NCBI GenBank assembly: GCA_013420905.1
Contig: JAAXNY010000013.1
Coordinates: 2,294,001-2,358,000, forward strand
From: Collybia mongolica
Taxonomy: Eukaryota > Basidiomycota > Agaricomycetes > Agaricales > Clitocybaceae
Length of the DNA stretch: 64,000 nucleotides
Direction of reading: 5' to 3'
Part shown: positions 33,543-44,035 of the stretch, one piece after another
How the letters are laid out: the number at the start of each line of letters is the position of its first letter
Numbering within the stretch: position 1 is the first letter of the stretch
Translations under genes and position numbers: made by a program
The notes under the pieces: generated by a model
The model's database searches: none
Seen by the model: only the letters and a program-made list of their open reading frames with translations
Told to the model about the DNA's origin: nothing

Positions 33543-36500
33543 AGGTAGGGGAAGCTAGGAACAGCCCCCTTTATGTAAGCAATAATTTCGACAACAACTC
33601 CTCCTCTCCACAGAAGTAGGAAACTTATTGGAGCCCTGGGAAAGGTGAAGGATATGTCTGGGAACAGGTCCCAGGGATCAGAATCTCAATATGTATCCTC
33701 CATCATGTATAGTAACCAAAAAAATCATTATTTTACTAATGTCTCTATTTCGTTGAAAGCGAACAATTTCTGCAATTTGACCAATTTATATCTCATACAT
33801 TTGGCCGCTTACTAATACAGTCACGTGATATGACCAGCTGAGGAAACGAATCTGTGCCTGAAAAAAAAAATGCAAAAAAATGCCCCGTAAAAGCCTTGCA
33901 CACCGCACTTGAGTTGCCAATCTCCAAAACATCTCCAACAAATACCCTAGAGCCATTGCCAAAGGAGAGGAAGAAGAGGAAACACCTGAAACCCATGCTT
34001 CTGATCACTCCCAGGATCCCTGCATCAACACGGCTTCTCACAATGACATCTTTGATGAAAACCCTGAATTCCTTGACATGGTTGGTGCCCTGAGAGGGTC
34101 AGCATTGGTTGAGGATGAAGATGAAGATTCGGAGTCAGAGGTTGAAAGTGATGATGAGGAAGGAGGCACGTCTGAAATTCATGAACCTTTAGTACTGGAA
34201 TAGTTTTTATTGATGCTGCAAAGGGCACATGATGTCACTCTGGAATCTGAATGCAAACGTGAGAGGGGGAATAAACGGCCAAAAATATATGGAGGGAATT
34301 CTCAGCGAACAAAGTGTTGCCACCAGCAAATGGCATGAACCCTTGCTGCAAAAGGATTTTGTTCAGTAAAAGACTGGCTCGAACTTGGAAGAAACACCAC
34401 CAATGCAACATATAATTCCCCTCTTGATGGCTCCGACAACAAAAGTCCAGAACCACTGACAGATGGACCAAGCGAGCCCCTCGACAATCCTGTTGACATT
34501 CCCGTTGACAATCACCTGAGATTTGTCTCTGCACAATTGGACATGCAGGAATCTGAGGAATCTGAGGACAAGATGCAACCAGCGGTTTTGATTTTCCCAT
34601 GCAAGGATTCTGAATCCAAAGCTGTACCAACGCCAGAGGAAGCTGAAAAACTCCGTTGTTGAGCAGTTGTTGACAGGATGTTGGAGGATCTGAGAAATGG
34701 AAAGTGGCCTGAAGACAACACAGAGGAGACGGATATTGACCAGAGGCTGAACCAAATGAATTATAAGAACATCCCTTTGCTTCGGAGAGCTCAGGCAAAG
34801 CTCAATGTGAAGGTGAAAGATAAACACATTGACGTCGTCTTCCGTTCTCATGTCACTGCTATGGCAGGAGTATTGGCTCTCTACCTTGATCCTGAGGTCT
34901 CATACACATGGAAGGAATCATCATTGGTAGTTGCAAAGCTGCAGGGACATGGTCCATCCTATGCAAGGGAGCTACGGCAATGGATACACTGATTCCTCAA
35001 CTCTAGGAAGCTTCCCGAGCACAGTTACAAGGGCCGGAGATCAACCATTCTTGAAGATGAAGATATTGCACTTGAAATCCAGCTGAAACTGGCGGAATGC
35101 GCAAAGGATTGATACATCCGGGCCCTGGATGTTGTTGAGATTGTTGCGACGGAGGCACTACAAGAGCAGTTACAGGCAGCAGGGATTCAGCACAGAAAGA
35201 TATCAGAACACACAGCACGGCAATGGTTGAAAAAGTTTCGATGGCGTTACTCGCAGAAAAAGATGGGAATGTATATTGATGGACATGAAAGGGACGATGT
35301 TGTGGCCTATTGTCAGCAATTTGTTTCACGGTTTTTCAAGGATTACGCACCACGGATGTTCACCTGGGATTGCGAAGGCAACAAGACAAGACCAGCAAAT
35401 GGGTTCCCAATCCCCAATAATTGGCCATTTCGTTTGATACCTGTAACTCATGATGAGTCGACATTCTTTGCGAATGATGAATGGAAGAGCAGGTGGGTTC
35501 ATCAAGACCAAAAGGCAGTGACCGAGAGGAAAGGTGATGGGGTCTCCATCATGATCTCGGATTTCCTCACTTCAGAGTGGGGACATTTGACGAGTGTGGA
35601 TGGCAAAGAGTGAGTGCTGTTGTGATGTTGACGAATGATGTTGCTGATGGGAGATCTAGGCAGGCTTGTGTGGTGTTTAAGGCAGGGAAGAATCGTGACA
35701 GCTACTTTGATGCCGAAGATCTTCTTCAACAAGTTGATAATGCAATTGATATCTTTGAAGAACGTACCAATGGTTTTGCAACGGGACTCTGGCTATTTGA
35801 CAATGCCCCCTCTCATCAACGACGTCCTCCCGACGCCCTCTCTGCCCGCAAAATGACAAAGAACCCAAGTGATGGGTGGATGCACCATAAAGGGGGGCCT
35901 TGCATGCAGTCAATGATGCTTCCAAGTGGTGAACCACAAGACTTGTATTTTCCAGATGATCACCCGACTTACCCTGGATGGTTCAAGGGGATGGAGCAGA
36001 TCATCTGTGAACAAGGTCTGTGGCCAGTGGGGGGTTTATTAGCTCAATGCAAAGGATTTAAATGTGAACATGGACTGACTGATTGTTGTTGTCAATGCCT
36101 CCTCTTCAATGAGCCAGATTTTGTGCATCAGAAATCACAACTTGAGGAATATGTCACATCACGTGGTCATATTTGTGAATTCTACCCTAAATATCATTGT
36201 GAACTAAATTTTATCAAACAGTACTGGGGTGCAGTGAAGTTCCGATATTGAAATTTTGCCAACCGCCTAGCAACTGTTGGCGAAATGGAAGCCTGGGTAT
36301 TGGAGTGCTTAGATAGCATCCCTCTCTCTCAGATTTGGTGGTATGTCATTGCTATTCTACTGAATTTGGTATCTAATGTATTTTACAGGTATGCCAACTG
36401 TGCTGTTCGCTTCATGGATGGTTATCAGAAGGGTTTGACGGGTGCCAAGGCAGTTTGGGTGATGCGCAAATATTGCGGCCATCGCATCCTCCCTCCCGAC

Positions 36501-36705
36501 ATTATGGATGAGGTAAAAAAGTCTGTTCGCAACTCAAATGGACCTCATAATTAATACTATTCTACTCCTACATTGTAATATCTCCAAGTTCTGCCAGCAG
36601 TGGACTCGGGCGAAATTTTCACCTTGAGATTTGGCTGTGTCACGTGATGTAACCCCAACCTTAACCTGCTTACATAAAGGGGACTGTTCCTAGCTTCCCC
36701 TACCT
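33543..36705 (+). mobile_element. TA-flanked DDE transposon
   Basis: 3163-bp element with 39-bp inverted repeats, AGGTAGGGGAAGCTAGGAAC onward (33543-33581 and 36667-36705), flanked by TA at 33541-33542 and 36706-36707. The TA target fits the Tc1/mariner superfamily in the broad sense. One spliced transposase gene fills it. Confidence 0.85.
33880..36554 (+). pseudogene. DDE-superfamily transposase with seven nonsense codons
   Basis: One reading frame runs from ATG 33880 through introns 35610-35659 and 36341-36388 to TAA 36552. It is broken by TGA at 33910, 34336, 34660, 34990, 35110 and 36249, and TAG at 34201. I see no frameshift. Each stop is explained by C to T (CGA to TGA, CAG to TAG). 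The N-terminus is acidic (EDEDEDSESEVESDDEEGG). The catalytic part has VTHDESTFFAND (Asp), LWLFDNAPSHQ (Asp) and YHCELNFIKQYWGA (Glu), the triad of a transposase family common in mushroom genomes as a DDE endonuclease-like protein. A cysteine cluster, CEHGLTDCCCQC, sits before the Glu. Dead by nonsense only. Confidence 0.88.
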
Positions 36706-36734
36706 TAGTCCCATAGGCTTCTGTGCTAGAGTTG

Positions 36735-37513
36735 TATAGTAACAGTCAGGAGGCATATTGCCTGTGATTATGCATTAGGCCACCCTTTTTTTGTGTAAAG
36801 TCCCAATGATCTCACCATCAGTGCACCAGGAGCAGCAGGGTTGCTAAGGGCCGGCATGGCTGCTTGTCACTCGCAATGCCCAAATTGTTGCCAGACACCC
36901 GGAGTCGGGGGAGTGGAGAACATGGCGCACTTGGGTTACACACCATAGGATAACCCAAATGTTGGTGAGGATGATCAGGCCACAAGGCCAAGACTGAGCC
37001 GGTGCGAGAACAATGTAAGTAGCCTAGAGTCCAATGTCAAGCGGAGGGATCGGGGCAAAGATGCATGTTTGGGACGTCTGTGGACACGTCTGGGTTGTTC
37101 ATGGCCAATGAAGACCTTCAAGCAATAAGGAAGATAAAGCTGAGGAATCATTGCAAGGTAAATCGGTATTTAGAGCAGGAAACAAGAGGATCTGTGCTCA
37201 TGCCAGAAGCCCGGACAACACCCTTATATAGCAAATATATGTCCCCCAATCTTGATGATTTGGCCCAGAAAGAGTAATATTGTGCCACTGACGAAGGATA
37301 TCTATTTTGCGGCTCATCTGGCGCTTCAGTTCCTGCAGTCTTTGGGGCACTTGCAATTCTGTCCGACTTGGTCAACCTATGACGCCACAAAATGTACGAG
37401 AAACCTAAGACTATTCCTTTCTCAAATTCAAGCAAGCCAGATACTCTATACTTGTGGTGTCTCGGCGGTGCATACGGCGACTAGTTGAATATGCGTAAGG
37501 CTGTTGTAACGTC
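36735..37513. repeat. Segment B, part 1
   Basis: Reverse complement of about 22060-22527, with CpG positions of A changed to CA/TG. It holds about 290 bp (37097-37387) absent from A between GGGTTGT and AAAATGTACG. Confidence 0.85.
37506..37513. other. Target site duplication of the foldback element (GTAACGTC)
   Basis: GTAACGTC here and again at 47371-47378; segment A has one copy (GAAACGTC, reverse complement near 22055) at the unoccupied position. Confidence 0.75.
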
Positions 37514-39965
37514 AGGTAGGTAAGCTACAATGTAACGTACCATACAGTTAGTGATGTGCACGGCTCGGCTCAAAGCCACAAGCCAGCCGGGGCCGAGCCT
37601 GCAGAAGCCGAGCCGCCCTGAGCCGTGCAGCAGGCTCTGTCATGGCTCAGGCTTGGAGTTTTCAAAGCCTGGAGCCGTGGCCTAAGCCGCCGCTTTTTCA
37701 CTGGCAATTGTTACAATTCAAATCGGACTTTTGCGACCGCAACTGTACAGTTTATCGCATAAGGTATGTTTGCCAATATTTACGCATCATCAAACATGTC
37801 AACTGACAACAGCACGCATGAAAAATGCCCAAAGAATCCTTCCAGCCGTCTTACTGCCGATAACAATGTCGCAACGCCTGCATTATCTTCCCATCGCAAG
37901 AGCATTGCTCTTGCTCATGTGCAACGAGCACCTCCTACTGTAAATCCACCCTGGGCTAGTGCTTTGACTGCTCCTGTCAACTTCGCTCAAGGACAGCCAG
38001 ATCGAAATGATGGACATCCAGAATCAGTAACAGGGTCATCATGAACATTCACACCCACCATATCACAGTGCAAGAGTGTTGAATTGTTGATTGTTTCTGC
38101 TTCGGAGAGTGATCACACATGGCACACTGCAGCTAAACGAAGGAAACAAAAGTGGGCGCCGAAAATCCCTGGTATGAGCTTTCATCCTGTAAATGTTCAC
38201 GTTTGACGATTTCACTACTTAGGAACCAGCGACCCTACAGAAACAGACAAAGATGGCATGTATAAAGATGTCAACATCATGGAAATCAGCTCTGATGATG
38301 ACTCTCTGCCCAAGAAGAAAAGGAATCCTACTGCTGATATTGAACAGTTCTTTGAGCCTATGAAGCATGTAAAAGTGATAAACAAGGGCAGCGTTGGTGT
38401 AGGGCTTGCGCCTATGTCATTAATACCCATCCTTCTGTCAATATCTCAACCTCTTATAGGAGTGGAGATGGGGGCTGCTCTAAAACAGATTGCATCCTGG
38501 TTGATGAGCATTCCACACTTCGGAGGCACATGGCTTTGTTACACAAGGTACGTAAATAAATTTTACATTGGCTATATTGAAGATCTCAACATCTAGGGTT
38601 TATATAAACGCTGGTGCAAGTCTACAGACTTTTTATCGATGCTCCCAGACAATGCAAAAGCAAGATGTCAAGAAGTGCTTAAGAGAGCGATGGAGCAGAC
38701 ACAAGTGGATGATCATTTCCATCTGGTGAAGCCCGAAGACAAGCCAGAGCTGTACTCGGATGACATCTTCAGGGAAGCTGTGATCCAATGGCTCGTCGAG
38801 ACAGATCAAGTACGTTTAAATGTTTTTGTTGATGTACCATCCTGATGGTTTCTCAATAGCCAATTGCTGCTTTTGAGCACCCATCTTTTCAACAGATGAT
38901 GCACATTGCCTCTTAAGCAACCCGTGGCATTAAGATACCCAACAAAAAGCAAGCACGCAACAAAATCATTAGTCTTTTCAAGGCCCAAATGAACAAACTC
39001 AAGCAACATCTCAATGTATGTATCTATCGGAGTCGCATCCCTTTACCTACTCAACCATTTAAGAGTCAATATGTTGCTGGAAAAGTTAGTCTGACATGTG
39101 ATGCATGGCAGGCATCGAATGCAGATGGCTACTTTGCAGTCACAGGTCATTGGATCGAAGAATGCTCTCCTGGGAAATGGACACTCGAACACACCTTGTT
39201 TGGCTTCATGCGGATGAACACCGCACATAACAGTAACCAATTAGGCCAGGCTCTCTTCAAGATTTGTCTCCGCCTCGGCATTGTTCACAAGGTAAACCGT
39301 TGTGGTTGTTCTTTGTCAAATCTCACCCCTACCACTTCTTGATTACCTGCAGATTGGTCACATCACCTGCGACAATGTGTCCAACAACAATACAATGATG
39401 GTGGAATTTGCTCACTGCTACAAAGGTAAAATGGGGCAGGAGTTTGATGTCAAAAAGCGACACATTCGGTAAGTGCCTGTTCCTTTCCTTGCGAATCATG
39501 TTTACAAAGCGAGAATATAGATGCCTTGCACATATCATCAACCTTGCAATGCAAGCACTCATCTCAACACGAAGCAAAGCAAAATACTATGATCCCCACA
39601 ACATTAACGATCACACACTAGACATTAATGCTGCAGAGAGGGATGAGCTTGGTCTTGTCTGCACAATTTCTGTCAAGGCAAGTAAAGAGATATTTCTTGA
39701 ATACATGGTTGACAACATTGTTCTAGGAACATTCTTCTTCGCAGCATAAAGATCTCTTCAAGTCAATTCAAGCTCAACATGGTGTCAAGCAGCCTGTACA
39801 GTGATTACTTGATATGAAAGTGTGGTGGGGATCTACATATGTGATGCTGAACCATGCGGACTTGAATCAGAAGGTCAGGGATATTACACTTCAAGATTCA
39901 AAAATATACATTGAATCTTTCTACTAGTTTGTCAATGAATTTGTTTACGAGATTGGTGTTCGCAC

Positions 39966-41293
39966 AGGAATTCCGGCTTCAGAATACTGAAATTCTGACA
40001 GAGTCCACAGGAATTCTATCGGAATTCCTGGATGGAATGCCGGAGCGTTGTGACGACGCGTTGTGGTCACGTGTTTGATTACTAATCAGATTAGTAATAT
40101 AAATTTTATTTACACAAATTATATATACTATTTGTTATTAATAACATCACATAACGGCGGTGAAAACATGATTATGAGGCACGTGCAACGGTCACATTAC
40201 CGTTGCCACGTCTTCGTTGGTTCTTTTCAACCACATCAACGACGTCCACCAAACCGCCAATGCCGACACCAACACCAACGCACCCACGCCGCCAACGCCA
40301 ATGCATCGAACGCCAACCGACGTCGACATGATGACGCACAAGACGGTGTGGGGAGAAGGATAGAAACGGACGCGGAACGAGGGGACGACGAGGAAAGGGC
40401 ACCCCGAGGGGCAGAACCAGGTGAGTCATACACCGCCGCTCACCCACACGCTCACCATGCAGCACGTCCCCCTCCCCCCCACTTCAGGAACTCAAGACAA
40501 ACGATACGGCCGCCAACAGCAATAGTGAGGAAGGCGGCAACGACAATGACAACGACAACGACGAAGACAGCAACAGCAACAGCAGCAACAGTGCCGACGA
40601 GGCCTGCGGCAACGACGGCAACAGCAGCGGCAGCGGCGGCACCAACAACGGCGCGACAACAACAACAACAACTACAACAAAGACGATCACCACCACCACG
40701 AGGACGGCGGCGGCGGCGGCGGGGACGGGGACAGTGGCAAGTAGAGCGGCCAGTGCCGTCGCCGCTGAAGCGCAGGCCGCTGACGATGTCGCAGGGGCCG
40801 ACGAGGACGACGGGGGGGCGGGGGCGGGGGCCCTGCCTATATTAAATTTATCTTATCATATATGTATTATATTTAGTAATAATACATGTTTTATCGTATT
40901 AATTATAGAGTGCTTTTTTATCATACTCAACAGATTTTAAAAAGACAGGCTGAAAGAGAGTAATTTAGTACTTCAAAATGTTAGATATACTGTTGACTTT
41001 ATTGACTGTTTTGACTTAAAACTTATGAATTCCGATCAGAATCCGAGCAGAATGTTGTGGAATTCCTTTGAGAATTTTCTTCTTCCACACTTTGTAAGAA
41101 ATTCCTCAAAATTCTGCGGAATTCCAATGATTTCAATCGGAATTCTGTGTTCCGAGCGGAATCCGAGCGGAATATTGCGGAATTCCTCAAAGGAATTTTC
41201 TGTTTTAAAACTTCTTCAAAATCTTCCTGCATTCCTCTGGATTCCGATCGGATTCCGCTCGGAATCCTCTGCAGGATGTGGGGGAGTGTGAAG
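39966..41293 (+). mobile_element. Array element (R2 family, copy b), inside hAT transposase
   Basis: Left part 39966-40060 and right part 41025-41285 are arrays of GGAATTCC / CGGAATCCGAGCGG oligomers. The right end is GTGGGGGAGTGTGAAG. Between them is the R2 core: TTACTAATCAGATTAGTAAT (about 40078), ATTTGTTATTAATAACAT, then a CpG-rich block (40170-40840) and an AT-rich tail. The core is shared with 49768-50171 and 699-905, but the arrays use different oligomers. The 40063-40845 frame is low-complexity and I do not call a gene. Confidence 0.65.
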
Positions 41294-41601
41294 TACTGGC
41301 CATCCCTGCTATTGAGACCCTGCATGCAGCTTGGGCCACCCAGGCAGAAAAATTTAAGTACAGGTCATTTAAGGATGCACTCAATGCAGCGATGGCCAAG
41401 CTCAATGAATATTACAAAAAGACTGCAGACTCTGATGCCCATATTTTGGCAATGTGTGCATACATTGTGTACAGTTAACTTATTTACTTGTTGAATGTTT
41501 TCGTTGCAGTATTACACCCTGAACAAAAGATGGGCTACTTTGAGAAACATTGGGAAAAGAACCTCTGTAAAGATGTTTTGACCCTTGGCCAAGAAGCAGT
41601 A

Positions 41602-43209
41602 CAGTGGCTCAAAAAACTGCCCCAATGTTTGTACATTTTTGAAAGATCAATATGGTATGAAGTGCTGACATAAGCAGGGGACCTGGGGTAATTATGTAAG
41701 ATACTATGACATCGTGGCTTTCCAATGGACCCTGGATCATGTGATTTGGATCAAAACCCATTAAGCTATAGGCCAAACAAAATGATTACTCATTGGGGCA
41801 GTTTTTTGACCCTCTATTAATTTTCTATCTAATACTTTGTATGACCACCTTTTGCCTTTATAACTGCTTGTATCCGCCTGGGCATACTTTCTATCAGGTT
41901 TTGGCATACCTCTGGTGGAATTTCACCCCACTCTTCAGCCAATCTATCCCACAACTCATGTACTCCTTTGGGTGGTGTTGGATATTCTTTAAGACGGCGC
42001 TTGAGATGTTCCCAAAGGTGTTCTATTGGATTCATGTCAGGGGATTGGGCAGGCCAGCCAAGGACTTGAATGTTGTTGTCTTCAAACCACTGTGTGGCCA
42101 GTCCAGATGTGTGTTTGGGGTCGTTATCTTGCTGAAAGTAGCGCTCGCCATCCACCATTTCCAACTTCTCAAAACTTTCCTGAACTCCACTCTCCAAAAT
42201 TTCACAGTATTGAACCTTGTCCATGTTCCCCTGCACCTCTATGAGCTTTCCCACTCCATTCCACCCCATACAACCCCATACCATGAGGTTTCCTCCTCCT
42301 CCATGTTTGACAGTAGGTGATGTTGTTCTATCAGATGGTGGTTCTCCCCTTTGTTTCCAGACATAAACCTTTCCATCTGACCCAATCCTATTGATTTTGG
42401 TCTCATCTGTCCATAGAACCCTTTTCCAGTCCTCCACAGTCCAGCTTTCATGATATTTTGCAAACTGGAGACGCCGGATGCGATGGGCTCGTTTGAGAAG
42501 AGGAGCTTTCCTCTTTGTAGCAGCATAAAATTGATTTTCCTTGAGTGCATTTCTGACTGTCTGGGGTGTGACAGGATTGGGGATGATGCCATTGATGAAT
42601 TGGGTAGCCTGAACTGCATTATCAAGCTTCCCTGACTTGATTTGACGAATAATTGACTGTTTGTCACGAACAGACAGCTTGGAGGGGCGGCCACCAAGGT
42701 TGTTTTCTTTGTTTCCATCCACATCTTTGCTGATCCTACTGATGGTACCCTTCCCTAGACCAGTTTTCTCCTTGATTTGACGCTGAGAATAGCCCTCATT
42801 GAGGAGAGAAACAACAGTATTGTGCTGAGCAGTAGAAATGGCTTTCATGATGGTGGTAAGAGGTCAAGAAGATGATTGAACCAATTCCAACATGTCAAAT
42901 TGATACAAATAAAGTCACATGACATTGTTTATTCTTCCCACAGTCCATAATGTTCTTGCATTGGATCATAAATGCCAGAATAATGGAAAATAAGATAAGG
43001 GTCAAAAAACTGCCCCAATAAGTAACCATTTTGTTTGGCTTATAGCTTAATGGATATTGATCCAAATCACATGATCCAGGGTCCATTGGAAAGCCACGAT
43101 GTCATAGTATCTTACATAATTACCCCAGGTCCCCTGCTTATGTCAGCACTTCATACCATATTGATCTTTCAAAAATGTACAAACATTGGGGCAGTTTTTT
43201 GAGCCACTG
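41602..43209 (-). mobile_element. Tc1-family DNA transposon, copy 2 (complete, inverted)
   Basis: 1608 bp with TA at 41600-41601 and 43210-43211; same ends and inverted repeats as 2621-4228 but in opposite orientation. It lies within the hAT transposase gene, after the frame reading LGQEAV. Confidence 0.95.
41829..42848 (-). CDS. Tc1-like transposase (DD34E), copy 2
   Basis: 339 aa, intact, differing from copy 1 at two residues that I can see (Arg here, Trp there: AHRIRRLQF and SMPRRIQA). Because the alternative codons are CGG versus TGG, this copy has the ancestral CpG form and copy 1 the decayed one. The paired HTH and DD34E triad (WTDETK, QQDNDPKHTS, NPIEHLW) are complete, so this is the better candidate for an active source of both insertions. 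Confidence 0.95.
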   Translation of the reverse strand: MKAISTAQHNTVVSLLNEGYSQRQIKEKTGLGKGTISRISKDVDGNKENNLGGRPSKLSVRDKQSIIRQIKSGKLDNAVQATQFINGIIPNPVTPQTVRNALKENQFYAATKRKAPLLKRAHRIRRLQFAKYHESWTVEDWKRVLWTDETKINRIGSDGKVYVWKQRGEPPSDRTTSPTVKHGGGGNLMVWGCMGWNGVGKLIEVQGNMDKVQYCEILESGVQESFEKLEMVDGERYFQQDNDPKHTSGLATQWFEDNNIQVLGWPAQSPDMNPIEHLWEHLKRRLKEYPTPPKGVHELWDRLAEEWGEIPPEVCQNLIESMPRRIQAVIKAKGGHTKY

Positions 43210-43420
43210 TATGTTCTAATTATTGCCAGCACAGAAGCCTTACTTACATCCACTAAGTTCAAGAATTGTTATGAACAACTCCATGCAGCCAATTCCAGTT
43301 CATGTAAGACAGTGACAATGCCTGCAGTGAAACGACAGAAAACCAAAGGTCTTTTACACGAGGCTGGTTCTGATGATTCTGATGATGAGGCTAACATGCC
43401 TGAGCCTTCAAGTGACCCAT

Positions 43421-44035
43421 GGATGGTTGAATTTTTGGTGCGATGCATCACCGGACATGCTCCAATTGGGGCATTCCAATCGCAATTCTTCAAGGAAGAA
43501 TCTGTCTCCTGTAGGTGCGGTGCCCCCTTGGAAACCATACAACACGTCCTATTCAACTGTCCACGGCATGGACGGGAAGACAAGCCCAGCCGCCAGCTGC
43601 ACTGTGCGTGGCTGGTGGAATTCCTCTCGGAAAACGAAAACGCATTCGCGTTCAACGTTCCCTAGTACTAAACAGGCCAGGGGCGGTACTCAGTATTCTA
43701 AGTGACGGCTATAGGGTGCTCCCTGCCCGAACATGCGAACCTGGATAATTGGTGGACCTGAAGCCACCACCTGCTGCGGAGCGCCGCAGCAGGGGGCCCA
43801 CCCCCTGGCGTAGATTGGCCCTTCCGGCCTGTGTATAATGAGCTCTGGCTCCATTCGCTAGTCCAACCCCAGTTGGGCGAGCACCCTAGCCTTGCAGCGC
43901 TTTGTCTCCTGCCCCCTCTCCCCCCCCTTTTTTGCCCAATTACTACTTGTAGTGACCAGCACATGTATTATGTACAGTTGGTATATAAAATGTTGAACCA
44001 AAAAAAAAAAAAAAAAAAAAAGGATGGTTGAATTT
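43421..44035 (+). mobile_element. 5'-truncated LINE insertion in hAT, with 14-bp TSD
   Basis: LINE body 43435-44021, flanked by GGATGGTTGAATTT at 43421-43434 and 44022-44035. It equals the last 0.6 kb of the full LINE (62912-63498) and ends in about 20 A. It keeps the C-terminal reading frame of ORF2 (PIGAFQSQFFKEE, CRCGAPLETIQHVLFNCPRH) in frame and carries 4 nt missing from the full copy. Removing it restores WMVEFEQYINTNNVIPP in the hAT frame. Confidence 0.92.

Noticed and set aside
40063..40845. A 260-codon open frame in the R2 core of the 40-kb array element
   Set aside because: Low-complexity Thr/Ala/Arg/Gln runs from ACAACG-type repeats. The homologous sequence at 49985-50171 is cut short by the LINE, and its visible CpGs are decayed without respect to codons.
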